Of a DNA stretch of 64,000 nucleotides, positions 12,846-22,911 are shown piece by piece (position 1 is the first letter of the stretch; every line of letters starts with the position of its first letter). The stretch is from Hydrangea macrophylla. Taxonomy: Eukaryota > Streptophyta > Magnoliopsida > Cornales > Hydrangeaceae. The notes beneath the pieces were generated by a model. The model made no database searches, was not told where the DNA came from, and saw only the letters and a program-made list of their open reading frames with translations. Made by a program: the position numbers and the translations under genes. The stretch is taken from positions 67,256,010 to 67,320,009 of the forward strand of contig CM066983.1 of assembly GCA_033977485.1 (NCBI GenBank), written 5' to 3'.

Positions 12846-12848
<3 letters not shown>
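6140..12848 (-). CDS. QSOX1: Quiescin sulfhydryl oxidase, N-terminal four exons (partial gene)
   Basis: QSOX enzymes use FAD and O2 to put disulfides into secreted proteins. Four minus-strand exons join in frame: 12848-12622 (signal peptide MSPIFVLLTLLLCTFEASSS and the start of the thioredoxin fold to FFAHW), 8737-8713 (25 nt, the redox motif CPACRNYK), 8624-8532 (PHYEKVARLFNG, LMTRVDCALK) and 6321-6140 (INTKLCDRFS, HYPVLFWGPPSKF, GRTADRLLNWINKQMG). All have GT donors and AG acceptors; the donor after exon 1 is GTCAGT. Introns are 3.9 kb, 88 nt and 2.2 kb. The first 186 residues and the CxxC look intact, with no stop. The helix-rich and Erv/ALR FAD exons are not found between 6139 and 1. Either intron 4 exceeds 6 kb and the rest lies outside the window, or the gene is truncated. 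The symbol is by family; QSOX2 is not excluded. Confidence 0.88.
6949..7200 (+). pseudogene. LINE (L1-like) reverse transcriptase remnant
   Basis: In the third QSOX intron, a broken reading shows FSVLMDGTPTG then, after a frame change, a GLHQSPALATC stretch in the position of the usual GLRQGDPLSP motif. About 60 codons later comes NPLFADDIIIFCDP, which fits the LINE reverse transcriptase catalytic block LLFADDTIIFCDP. The copy is short, frame-shifted and inactive. An (AG)n tract follows at about 7252-7302. Confidence 0.7.
7252..7302. repeat. (AG)n microsatellite
   Basis: Nearly pure AG dinucleotide repeat in QSOX intron 3. The 66-codon minus-strand frame over it is a low-complexity serine-leucine reading and not a gene. 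Confidence 0.9.
7650..7795. repeat. Inverted repeat in QSOX intron 3
   Basis: The left arm reads ACAAAAATCCCAACGAGTTG, then TTAAATTTCACTGCACTTT. The right arm reads AAAGTGCAGTGAAATTTCAC, then AACTCAGGATTTTTGT, the reverse complement with few changes. It is a probable MITE or hairpin. It contains the same GTGAAATTTCAC core that is repeated many times at 14.5-17.8 kb. Confidence 0.5.
8196..8522. mobile_element. MITE next to the QSOX exon 3 donor (family copy 1)
   Basis: The ends are GGTTGTTAGAATC (left) and, read inward on the other strand, CCGTGGGTGTCAAATTG. The interior repeats GATTCACGA-type words. A relative sits at about 47940-48300 in a MAF1 intron. The right end lies about 10 bases inside the intron from the exon 3 splice donor at 8531. 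Confidence 0.5.
9515..10350 (+). pseudogene. Ty3/gypsy pol remnant (reverse transcriptase and integrase pieces)
   Basis: This lies in QSOX intron 1. A frame around 9535-9620 reads a decayed gypsy reverse transcriptase: EEYGPKIEFRSHDGHYEFLV then MNAR, corresponding to the family's RTHDGHYEFLVMPFGLTNA region. YLSNIVSRDGV and QGFLGVTSFFPTYP follow in other frames, matching the YLGHIVSG and GFLGLTGYYRRF blocks. Near 10237-10330 a reading CQSHQGKKVASFGHLQ, then IPAHVWSNIYMD, matches the gypsy integrase zinc/core junction. Many stops and frame changes; it is a dead copy. Confidence 0.72.
11275..11690 (+). mobile_element. Possible TRIM or other miniature LTR-element remnant
   Basis: It lies between duplication copies 2 and 3. 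It shows TTGGTATCAGATCC (11440-11453), close to the methionine-tRNA primer-binding phrase TGGTATCAGAGC, and then a purine run GAGGGAGA followed by TGTTGAAGCTTGATAAAC (from about 11597), which looks like an LTR start. About 150 bp separate the two signals, as in terminal-repeat retrotransposons in miniature. The two presumed LTR parts could not be aligned with each other, so the call is tentative. Confidence 0.4.
12116..12265. mobile_element. 150-bp hAT-type MITE with 8-bp target duplication
   Basis: The arms GCTATTGCCAGAGCAGCAA and TTGCTGCTCTAGCAATAG face each other around two poly-A-like runs. The direct repeat TTCTGATA flanks the element at 12108-12115 and 12266-12273. The duplicated paralogous segment near 11128 lacks the element and reads AATTCTAATCTCCATATGA, a natural empty site. 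The insertion therefore came after the intron duplication. Confidence 0.75.

Positions 12849-12882
<34 letters not shown>
12849..12882. repeat. (AG)n tract in the QSOX 5' leader
   Basis: GA/CT microsatellite directly upstream of the proposed QSOX start codon (ATG at 12848-12846 on the minus strand). The frame is open upstream through this tract, but the hydrophobic signal peptide begins at the chosen methionine. CT-rich leaders are common in plant genes. Confidence 0.8.
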
Positions 12883-13069
12883 TTTTTCGTGATGAAATTG
12901 AACCTTTTTGGTTTAATTGTCAAAACGTTTTTATCGGATTGCGCATTACGCACTCCGTGTACTTCGGAATGTCCACCCGATGACCTGTTGCCTGTTGGCC
13001 TGCCTAGTTAATTTCTGTCTGTTTATAGTTTGTGGAGCAATCCTTCGGACAAACGAGTGGGACAACTAA

Positions 13070-13369
13070 GAGCTGTTTGGTTGGTACTCCAATTTGAATG
13101 ATTCCATTCAATTGTTGTATAGAAGTTAAAAGACAAAATTCATCGCCATGAATGACTCCATTTGCAAATATGAGAGACTTCATCATATTTTTTCTTATGA
13201 GACAATTTTTGCATTTTTTTAGAATGCCAAAATTCATGCTTCCAAGCATCATTTTTGAGACGAGCATCATTTTTCTAAATGGAACTATTCAAGCTCATCA
13301 TCCTTTTATGTAAAATTGTGTACGAAATATGAATGCAATTATTGCATTCAAGGACAACCAAACAGGCCC
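13070..13369. mobile_element. Tourist-like (PIF/Harbinger) MITE upstream of QSOX
   Basis: The ends are GAGCTGTTTGGTTGG and CCAAACAGGCCC, and the 3-bp direct repeat TAA occurs at 13067-13069 and 13370-13372. The length is 300 bp with no coding capacity. It sits about 220 bp upstream of the QSOX start codon, in the probable promoter. Confidence 0.65.
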
Positions 13370-13372
13370 TAA

Positions 13373-13995
13373 ACATTTAACATTGATATAGACATGTTTG
13401 TACCAATAATGCCTACACTTTGAAAAGTGTGGCGCAGTCTACGTTACGTGATGACGGTTTGGTTGTATATACAAACTAAATCCAGGCTCGGTTTTGAGAT
13501 GATAAAAATTGTCTGAGATTTTAAGCAAATTTTCAAAAGGGTCAAAAAATTGAGGCCTTTATACTAAATTTTATTAAAATTAGGAAGAAATTAGAAGGAA
13601 ATATGCCTAAAGATGATAAGTTTTATAGAAATTAGGAAAAAATTAAAAGAAAATAGGCCTAAAAATAATAAATTTTATAAAAATTAGGAAGAAATTAAAA
13701 AAAAAATAAACCTAAAAATAAGGCCTAAAATTGAGGCACCATGTGATTGCTTCACGAAATTGCGTCCCTGACCAAATCATTCCAGCCATTGGATGATGAT
13801 TCTATATCATCACAGTCGATCACGTGTATCACCCAATTTAAAATAAAATCATGTGAAATTTTGAGCCAAAAACACATCCAAAGTCCCCTTATCTTTTCAG
13901 CCGGTCCCATAACCTTTTCAACCGCTCAATACTTACTACCAACTTCTATCCTCTTTGTATATATTATGTCCCACATTATATATGTATATTTATAG
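13373..13995. other. Gene-free AT-rich spacer
   Basis: Contains about three imperfect copies of a 55-60 bp unit around 13545-13740 (AAATTAGGAAGAAATTA... GGCCTAAA). The open frame 13747-13995 has no recognisable domain and I leave it uncalled. Confidence 0.4.
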
Positions 13996-14016
13996 GGTCA
14001 GACTATGGAGAGAAAA

Positions 14017-14132
14017 TCCTTTATTTAATAAAAAGAGGGCTTTTATTTTGACCGTTGGATCGTATAGTTTTGTCATTTTATAGTTTTTAAATACGATCTA
14101 ACGGTCAAAACAAATGTCCTCTCTTTAATAAA
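14017..14132. mobile_element. Small palindromic MITE
   Basis: CTTTATTTAATAAAAAGAGG then TTTTGACCGTTGGATCGTA on the left faces TACGATCTAACGGTCAAAA then CCTCTCTTTAATAAAGG on the right. It is immediately adjacent to the left end of the 14.1-16.4 kb fold-back element. A TTAATAAAGAGAGGGCGTCC fragment recurs at about 16410. Confidence 0.5.
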
Positions 14133-14139
14133 GGGAGCA

Positions 14140-16400
14140 TTTACCAAAAAGGACCTTAGTACACCATTTATTAAGTTAAAGTACAAATTAGTAAGTGACT
14201 TACCAAAAGGGACAAAAAATTGACAGCTGGTGCTCGCACGGTATGAGTGCGCGTACCATAGAATCTTCCATGCTGAATTTTCTCAACCGCCGGCACATTC
14301 ACGCGCCACACGCGCGCGACCACGCGCGACCCACGCGCGCCACGCGCGCGGTTTCCTCTCAGGGTGCTCACACCGTGTGAGTATTGTACCATATTATTTT
14401 CAAATTCGAAAAAATGTTTTTAAACTTTAAACATCCATAACTTTTGACCTACAGCTCCATTTTTCGCAAATTTTATACCGTTGGAATCGTGTCGACGAGA
14501 GCTACAAAACTAGTACCATTGTTGATATGTTTTGAGAAATTTTTTTTTCCATGTTTTTACATACTTGATTAATAAGTGAAATTTCACTTGATATACATAA
14601 AATATTAAGTGAAATTTCACTTAAAATATCAAGTGAAATTTCACTCAATTCTAGAGCTTTTAAAAACTCTCCCAAAAAAGCCCTAAGTTCAATTTTTGCA
14701 AAGCTCATAAACTAGTTATCAAATGAATTAACATGAAATTGTGCTTTAAAAAATAAGAAGCACCAAAATGGGGGCCAAACTAAGCTTTAATGTTCATGAG
14801 TTAAGTGAAATTTCACTAAATATTCATGTTGGCATGGTGATTTGTTTTTTTTTTTTTTTAAACAATGCATATTTTGTTAAAATAAGCAAATTTCATAATT
14901 AATTATAAAACTCAAATTTTCAACCAAAACAAATACAGGAATTCTTGTTAAAATTCGTCTTTTTTTAAATTTATTGTTGATATGTTTTGAGAAAAAAGAT
15001 TTTCATGTTTTTACACATAAATAATAAGTGAAATTTCACTTGATATACATAAAATATTAAGTGAAATTTCACTTAAAATATCAAGTGAAATTTCACTGAA
15101 TACATGAAAAATATTAAATGAAATTTCATGTTTTTACATACATGAATAATAAGTGAAATTTCACTTGATATACATAAAATGTTAAGTGAAATTTCACTGA
15201 ATACATGAAAAATATTAAAAGCTCTCCCAAAAAAAATTCTAAGTTCAATTTTTGCAAAACTCATAAACTAGTTACCAAGTAAATTAAGATGAAATTGTGC
15301 TTTAAAAAATGAGAAGCACCAAAATGGGGGCCAAACTAAACCTTAATGAGGTAGCAATGACTTTATTGTTATTCGTCTTTTTTTAATTTTTTTTTTCTTA
15401 AAACATATAAATTTGGCATACATAAATATTAAGTGAAAATTCACTGAACCCGTACATGCATTCTTCATGAAAAACTTGAAGTTAAACTTAACATTCATGT
15501 ATTCGTTCAGTGAGATTTCACTTAGTGTGTTAAGTGAAATTTCACTAACAATCGTAAAAGTCGCTAAAAGTAATTCTCTAGAGTTTAAGGTCTAAATTGA
15601 TACTTACTGTGTTAAAAAGTCCCTCAAATGTCAAGTTAAGTAAAATTTCACTTAATATTCATTACAAGTTCAGTGAAATTTCACTTAATATTCATATATG
15701 CCAAGTGAAATTTCACTCCTTTTTTGTTTTTTGTTTTTTTTTTTTTTTCTCTCTTTCATATTAAACAATGCATATTTTGTTTAAATAAAAAAAATAAAAA
15801 AAAAAAATCAAATTTCACAAATCAATTATAAAACATAGTTTTTCAACCTAAACAAACGCAAAATTTTATGAAATTTCACTAAAACTCTCATTAAGAACAA
15901 AGTGAACATTCGGTTTTTTTTTTCTCACAACATATCAACTTGACATATGTGAATATTACATGAAAAATCAATAACCCATACACGAATATTATGTGAAAAT
16001 CCTATTAAGTTCATCTAGAACATGGTATGTAAAAATAAGAGTTTTTTTTCTTTTGCTCAAAAGGTATCAACAATGGTACTAGTTTTGTAGCTCTCGTCGA
16101 CACGGTTCCAACGGTATAAAATTTGTAAAAAACAGAGTTGTATATCAAAAGTTATGGAGGGTTAAAGTTTAAAAAAACTTTTTCGAAATAGATATTATAT
16201 GGTACAGCCACTCACACGGTGTGAGTGGCTGAAGCTAAGGACGCGCGTGAGGGTGGCCAATGGTCACATGGGATTTTCTATGGTATGTTCATTTATACCG
16301 TGTGAGCACTGACAAGATTCTTTTTGTCCTTTTTAGAAAGTGGTCAAACCTTTTTGGAGTTGCAAACTTGTGAGGGTTACTAGTAGGGATTTTCCAACAA
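14140..16400. mobile_element. Fold-back element A with about 380-bp inverted ends and palindrome-rich core
   Basis: The left end module (14140-14535) runs from TTACCAAAAAGGACCTTAG through CTCACACCGTGTGAG to GACGAGAGCTACAAAACTAG and TACCATTGTTGATATG. It reappears inverted at 16055-16400 (CAATGGTACTAGTTTTGTAG, CTCTCGTCGAC, CTCACACGGTGTGAG). The core (14570-15900) repeats the palindrome AAGTGAAATTTCACTT or close forms about 17 times. A GC-rich CGCGCGCG patch at 14312-14350 is unusual in this AT-rich sequence. There is no transposase. Superfamily is undecided: a foldback or long-TIR Mutator-like non-autonomous element. Confidence 0.65.
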
Positions 16401-16456
16401 TTATCTATTAATAAAGAGAGGGCGTCCTTTTATGAGAATTCCTAATATATATATAT

Positions 16457-18175
16457 ATATATTAGAAAATTGTTGAAAAATCCTTATAAGTAACTCTCAA
16501 AAGTTTAAAACTCAAATTGGTTTGACCATTTTCTAAAAATGACAAAAGAAATCTAATCAGTGCTCACTCGGTATAAGTATTAGCACCATAGAAGATCCCA
16601 TGTGGGCTTCAAGACCTCACGCGTGGCCTGCTGGTTTCATCCACTCACACCGTGTGAGTGGCTGTACCATATGATATCCATTTCGAAAATATTTTTTAAA
16701 ACTTTAAATCTCCATAACTTTTTATCTACAACTCTGTTTTTTATAAATTTTATACTATTGGAACTGTGTCGACGAGAGCTACAAAACTAGTACCATTGTT
16801 GATATCTTTTGAGTAAAAGAAAAAAAAACTTTTATTTTTACATGTCATGTTTCAGACGAACCAAATAAAATTTTCACATAATATTTGTGTATGGGTTATT
16901 GAATTTTCACTTAACATTCACGTATGCCAAGTTGATATGGTGTGAGGAAAAAAAAAGTGTTCACTTTGTTCTTAAGAAGAGGTTTAGTGAAATTTTACAA
17001 GAATTTTGCAGTTTGTTTGGGTTGAAAAACTATGATTTATAATTGTTTGTAAAATTTGATTTTTTTAAAACGAAATATGGATTGTTTTAATGTGAAAAAA
17101 AAAATGTAAAATTTCACTTGGTATACTTTAATATTAAGTGAAATTTCACTAAACTCGTGCATGAATATTAAGTAAAATTTCACTTAAATCGATATTTGAG
17201 GGACTTTTTAACAAACTAAGTATCAAATTGAACCTTAAACTCTAAATAGTTACTTCTAGTTACTGTTATGATAGTTAGTGAAATTTCACTTAGCATACAA
17301 GAAAACTAAGTGAAATCTCACTGAACGAGTACACGAATGTTAAGTTTAACTTCAAGTTTTTCAGGAAGAAGACATGTACGGATTCAGTGAATTTTTACTT
17401 AATATTTATGTATGCCAAATTCACATGTTTTGAGGAAAAAAAAAAGATGAATTTTAACAAGAATTCCTGCATTTGTTTTGGTTGAAAAATTGTATTTTAT
17501 AATTGATTGTGAAATTTGCTTATTTTAACAAAATATGCATTGTTTTAAAAAAAATAATAATAAATTTCACCATGCATAGATGAATATTTAGTGAAATTTT
17601 ACTTAACTCGTACATGAACATTAAGTGAAATTTCACTTAACTTGATATTTGAGAGACTTTTTTAACAAATTAATATTTAAATTGGACTTTAAACTCTAGA
17701 CAGTTACTTCTAGTGAAATTTCACCTGACATACATGAAAAGTAAGTGAAATGTCACTGAACACATAAACAAATATTAAGTAAAAATTTAAGTTTTTCAGG
17801 AACAACTGAACAAGGCATGCAAAATGTCTTTTTTTTTTTTTGCTCAAAAGATATCAACAATGGTACTAGTTGTGTAGCTCTCGTCAACACGATTCCAACG
17901 GTACTAAATTTGAGAAAAACGGAGTCGCGGAATACATTTTCAAAATGGGGTTTCATATGACTCAGCCACTCACACGATGTGAGTGGCTGAGGACAGCCCA
18001 AGCGTGTGAGGTGCTGAAGCGAGCGTGGGTTGTTTGTGGGAGATTTCATGGTGCGCACACTTACACCGTGTGAGCGTATGCTGTCAACTTTTTATCGTTT
18101 TTGTTAAATCACTCTCTAATTTATACATTAGCAAAAATGGTGTAGTGATGTCCTTTTTGGTAAATCCTCCTATAT
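16457..18175. mobile_element. Fold-back element B, inverted partner of element A
   Basis: It carries the same end module twice, at 16470-16830 (plus sense of the module) and 17835-18170 (inverted), around a shorter palindrome-rich core (17095-17760) with about 10 copies of AGTGAAATTTCACT-like words. Its left end abuts element A head-to-head across an (AT)n stretch at 16440-16460. The outer ends of A and B also match each other (TTTACCAAAAAGGAC in both, on opposite strands). Confidence 0.65.
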
Positions 18176-18204
18176 ATTTTAAGCATTGTTTTCAATTTAA
18201 ACTT

Positions 18205-18386
18205 GAGTAATGCTATGTTTCCTAAAAAAAAATTTTGAAAAGTGTTTACCAACACATGTAGCGATGAGCTTAGTTAATTTTGATTGGTTGATGTTGAAGT
18301 GACCATATCATTATTGAAGAGGGTCTCACTATCACATGTGTTGGGAAACACTTTTTGGGAAAAATTTTGAGAACCATAGCATACTC
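18205..18386. mobile_element. 182-bp Mutator-type MITE (GAGTAATGCTA family)
   Basis: The ends are GAGTAATGCTATG and CATAGCATACTC. A perfect 9-bp direct repeat TTTAAACTT lies at 18196-18204 and 18387-18395; this length is typical of Mutator-like elements. Relatives lie at 25632-25811 and 55664-55846. Confidence 0.8.
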
Positions 18387-18825
18387 TTTAAACTTTTATT
18401 TCATTTGTCAAATAAGAGTAAGTTGGTTCCTAAAACACTTTTACTCTAATGGGTAAGTGGAATTATGGTAGTATAAGGAATCGATCATCTTTCTGCCTAT
18501 AAAAGATAGAGCTAATATTATCTACCACTCCTGAGGTTTGACCGATGACGCTTACCCTTCAGGTTGGAAGAACAACACTGTCTCCCCCTGAGCTTTTATT
18601 AGCCGAACAAAATCCCCCCTTCTCTTTGTTGAATAATGTTGGATTTATTAAAAAGGAATTCCCATTCCAAAAATACTGAACTGATGCACTCCTTAGTACT
18701 ACTAACACACCATGCAATACTATACAATCAATGCATTTCACGGAGTGCATTCCATGGAGTGGTACTAACGATTTCCTATTAAAAATATACCAAAACTACA
18801 CTTCCTTACTATTTAGAAGACTGAA

Positions 18826-19085
18826 ATGACCTTAGGGCTATCATAAAGACACATCTCTTTGCGTCGATCTGTTTAATAAAACTGAAAATTAAGTACTGAA
18901 AATAAGTGTTAAATTTTAAGTGCTGAAAATTTTAAGCGATTAAATTTACAAAACTAAAAACATGTTTCAAGTATTAAAATATACTGTATTTTAGTGATTA
19001 TTTTCAGTAGAATTTTTTTACTTAGAGTTTGTAAGTGATTTGTTGGCCCTTTCAATTAAGTGGCACGTTATCAAACGCACAAAAA
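18826..19085. repeat. Dispersed repeat, copy 1 (GAAATGACCTTAGG block)
   Basis: Starts GAAATGACCTTAGGGCTA and contains GTGTTAAATTTTAAGTGCTG, AAAATTTTAAGCGATTAAAT and GATTATTTTCAGTAGAAT. A close copy lies at 22172-22480, and a more distant relative spans 33570-33900. It is probably an old non-autonomous DNA element. Its ends are not resolved. Confidence 0.55.
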
Positions 19086-19094
19086 AAAAGTTTA

Positions 19095-20567
19095 TTCCTT
19101 CATCATAAATATTTGTTCCATGATTTCCAAGTATTGTTCATAAGATAGGAATGTCTTGTTCCTTCATCGTAAATATATATTCCATGGTTTTTAAGTCTTA
19201 TTTCTAAGATAGGAAAGTCTTATTCCTTCATCGTATATATTTGTCCCATGGTTTCAAGTCTTGTTCCTAAAATAGGAAAGTCTCGTTCCTTCCTCGTAAA
19301 TATTTCTTCCATCATACAAACTGTTGTTCCATGTTCCTAAGTTTTGTTCCTAAGATAGGAAAGTCTTGTTCCTTCATTATAAATAATTGTTCTTAGATTT
19401 TTAAGTCTTGTTCGTTCATCATAAATATTTATTCCATAATTTCTAAGTTTTGTTTTTAAAATGGGAAAGTTTTGTTCCTAAGTGGGCTACAAGAAAAATT
19501 GATATTTATGTCGGCTAAAAATTGACATAAATGAGTATTTATGTTAGTTATTTTGTTTCAATACAAATTGACATAAACGGGGGCGACATAAATGTTCGTA
19601 AAACGAACATAAATGTTTTAAAAAATCGACATAAAAAGTCATTTCTCTTAACATATTTGTTCCATGACCATAAAATTTTATCCCAAACTTCTAAGTTTTG
19701 TTCCTAAAGTAAGCAATTCATGTTCCTTAATCATCAATATTTGTTCCATGAACAAAAAATTTTATTCCATCATTATTAAGTTGTGTTCCTTTATCATAAA
19801 TATTTATTGGGTAATTCTTGGGACACAACTTTCATACAACTTTCATACAACCTTCTTAAAAGATGTGTCTATCTCTCTCTTGTGATGTCACTGGACTCCA
19901 CAATGACACAGGAGAGAGATAGAAAGACACAAGTTTTTTAAGGTTGTGGGAAAGTTGTGTGAAAGTTGTATGAAAGTTATGTCCCAAGAATTACTCATAT
20001 TTATTCCATGAGTAGAAAATTTTGTTTCAAGATCATTAAGTTTTGTTCATTCATGATAAATATTTGTTTAATGATCAGAAAGTTGTATTCCTTGATCCCT
20101 AAGTTTTGTTCCTTCATCATAAATATTTATCCCATAACCAAAAAGTTTTGTTCCTTCATCGTACATATTTGTTCCATGACCGTAAACTTTTGTTCCATAT
20201 TTCTAAGATTTATTCCCAAGGTAAGTTAGTCTAGTTCCTTCATCACAAATATTTATTCCATGATCAAAAAGTTTTGTTTCCATGATCTTCATTCATCACA
20301 AATATTTGTTCCATGACCAGAAAGTTTTATTCCGTAATCACTAACTTTTGTTCATTCATCATAAATATTTGTTCTGTAATCAGAAAGTTTTGTTCCTTCA
20401 TTCTAAATATTTATTTTATGACTAGTAAGTTTTGTTCCATGATTAGTAAGTTTTGTTTCTAAGCTAAGAAAGTTTTGTGTCATGACCAGAAAGTTTTGTT
20501 TCATGATCATTTAGTTTTGTTTCTTTATCATAAATATTTTATTTCATGACCAGATACTTTTGTGCTA
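19095..20567. repeat. Degenerate tandem array (TTGTTCC...ATAAATATT units)
   Basis: More than 20 irregular copies of a roughly 40-65 bp phrase (TTGTTCCTTCATCATAAATA, TTTGTTCCATGA, TAAGTTTTGTTCC). It is interrupted by a MITE at 19809-19996. Open frames across it (for example 19966-20229) are low-complexity readings. At about 19485-19640 a CTACAAGAAAAATTGA start and several GACATAAAT repeats resemble a CACTA element end with subterminal repeats, but the leading CA is changed. Confidence 0.6.
19809..19996. mobile_element. 188-bp Mutator-type MITE (GRGTAAT family) in the array
   Basis: The ends are GGGTAATTCTTGGGACACAA and its inverse TTGTGTCCC-type end finishing in GAATTACTC. The arms run through CTTTCATACAACTTTCATAC and ATCTCTCTC. 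A perfect 9-bp direct repeat ATATTTATT lies at 19800-19808 and 19997-20005. Confidence 0.82.
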
Positions 20568-22171
20568 TGATCACTATCCCGACCCATCCCGCTACGGGCA
20601 GAAATAGGACAAGTGGCACGCTACCAAGGCTTATCCAATTCGTTATTATAACTATAGCAGCGGAAAAGAACTTTAAAACAACAATGAGTATCCAACTCTT
20701 TTGAAAACGATACACCTGAAGTTGTAAAATCTGTACAAATTTGAAAACGTAATTATATTTCGAAACGAGAATAAATATGTTAAAAGTGGCCCCAAAGGTA
20801 TCCTAAGAACCACTTAGAACATTTAAATATTTTCCGGAAGGGGTAAAAAAAGTAAACATGCAGTGGGTATTTCGACCGATCGAATGCTCCCCTTCGACCG
20901 GTCAAACGACCCTTGGCAGAAATCTTTCATGGTAGAGGGTACTTCGACCGGGCGAAGTAACTCTTTCGACCGGTCGAATGATCCTCTGGAAGGACCTTGC
21001 CTAGAAGTCATCCAACCTTACTCCATAATATAAACCTCAAACACATATCCTTGATCCAAACTATAAGTAAGGATACGCGCACATACATTATTCTTATTAG
21101 TCCTTGAATACAAATGATGCTTGTTTGGCTCAATTCGCAAAAGTGCTACTAAACTTTCATTCAAAACTTGAGTTTGACAAGTAAAGCTTACAAGACCTGA
21201 ACTCAAGTGTTCAGATTCGTTCAATACCAACTATAACAAGTATCTATAGACATGCAGGATATATGAGCAACAACATCATTAATGATTATCTCATCGTTCA
21301 CGTTTATGAATGCACCAACTCCATATATATCTCAACGGACATCGTCCTAATCCATCCCAGACATAACATAGACTCTTGGATCCATATTAATCAGACACGT
21401 AGTCCCATACCTACGGTCTGTCACACCTGACACGAAGTCCCATTCTTTAATACATAAATCAGACACGTAGTCCTATATCACATGAGCTATCAAATCCCGA
21501 CACACAGTCCTAACGTTCCGGCCAACCCGCGCTGATATAATACTACGGCATACAGTCCTGATATAATACTGCACGCAGCTCTACTGTACCACAGCACTTA
21601 GCTCCAAAAATACCACCGCACGCAGCTCTAAAATTTCACAACACTTAGCTCTACAATATCACAGTACTTAGCAATATCACAGCACTCAGTAAATACCACA
21701 GTACTCAGCAAATACTACAGCACTCAACAATTTCACTACACTCAGCAAAAACCACAGCACTCAACAAATACCACAACACTTAGCAATATCATAGACGTGT
21801 GTGTCTATGGTTTGCAATGATATAGTATCTACGACTTGCAATGAACCTTGATCATAAGTACGCGGTGGACAAACGAATGTGTCTATGACTTGCGGTGAAC
21901 CTTGATTATAAGTACGCGGTAGATCTGACAAATGGTCATGGCAATAGAATTGATGTGTCGATGCTTGAAGCGTTAAATCCCTGACATGCAGTGGACTGTG
22001 CATATGTTCTTAAAAGTGGGGGATGGATTGACATATTATCTACGACTTGCGGTGTACACGGTAGATGACCTCTACGACTTGCGCTGTTACGCAGTAGAAG
22101 GAAAATTAATTTTCTCTTGGACCCAAAAAGGAAATTTATTTTTTCTCTATTTTTGTTGTTCCAGGGCGTGA
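20568..22171 (-). repeat. Gypsy-type LTR-like block
   Basis: Read on the minus strand it opens TGTCACGCCCTGGAAC, a common plant gypsy LTR start, and closes GGATAGTGATCA. The inside has repeated ACACGTAGTCC and CACAGCACTTAGCTC phrases and two TTCGACCGGTCGAA-type palindromes (20873-20980). No pol domain or second copy is present, so it is a solo LTR or fragment. I could not find matching 5-bp flanks. Confidence 0.45.
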
Positions 22172-22540
22172 CAGAAATGACCTTAGGACTACCATAAAGA
22201 CTTATCTTTTCGTGTCTGTTCAATTAAACTGAAATAAGTGTTAAATTTTAAGTGCTGAAAATTTTAAGTGATTGAATTTACAATACTGAAAATAATATTT
22301 CAAGTACTGAAATATACTCCGTATTGTATTTCAATGATTATTTTCAGTAGAATGTTTTTTACTATGGTGTGTTTGATAACCCAATTAAGTGGTGAAAATG
22401 AAAACTTTTAGCACCTTTTTATTTTTAGTGCATTTAATAATGTACCACTTAATTGAAAAGCAGCCAAAAATCCACTGATTAATTAATTATGGTCAATTAA
22501 TTATGTTCATTCATAATAAATATTTGTTCCATGACGTGAC
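22172..22540. repeat. Dispersed repeat, copy 2, plus one array unit
   Basis: GAAATGACCTTAGGACTACC opens the copy and the TTAAGTGCTGAAAATTTTAA core follows as at 18826-19085. It is followed by TCATTCATAATAAATATTTG then TTCCATGAC, a single unit of the 19.1-20.6 kb array. The order repeat-then-array is the same on both sides of the LTR-like block. Confidence 0.55.
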
Positions 22541-22795
22541 AACTCTTTCATGGACTGATAACTCTCCATCTTTCTTATGCCCTATATGTAATGGATTTTT
22601 TTAAACTTGATATGATTACTATATTGATGTGGTATTAGTAAAACCCATCAAGATATTCAAGGTTACAATAATCTGTAATTATCATGATTGATATATCCGA
22701 AGGGCCTTACAAAAGCCCACCGAAGACAATACATTTCGGAAAAACCCTTGGTTGAAATTCATCAACTGTGGGTACCTAGACACGAAAGAATGGAA

Positions 22796-22893
22796 TCCCA
22801 TCCGAGTAAGATTGGGACACACCCAAAGACACAACTTTTGGGACACAACCCAAGAGATGTGTCTATATCTCTCCTGTGATGTCAGTGGACCCC
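22796..22893. mobile_element. Half copy of the GRGTAAT MITE family
   Basis: One arm only: GTAAGATTGGGACACACCC, AAGACACAACTTTTGGGACA, GATGTGTCTATATCTCTCC, GATGTCAGTGGACCCC. The second arm is missing, and the FAR1-like fragment begins where it should be. It matches the arms of the copy at 39374-39545. Confidence 0.65.
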
Positions 22894-22911
22894 ATCACTA
22901 ACTTCTTCCCT

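Noticed and set aside
14171..14430. Three overlapping open frames in the CG-rich end module
   Set aside because: They exist because the patch lacks stops. They lie in a transposon end and change between the four module copies.
19664..20229. Frames of 73 and 87 codons rich in FCSFIINI
   Set aside because: They are translations of a degenerate tandem array with no conserved domain.
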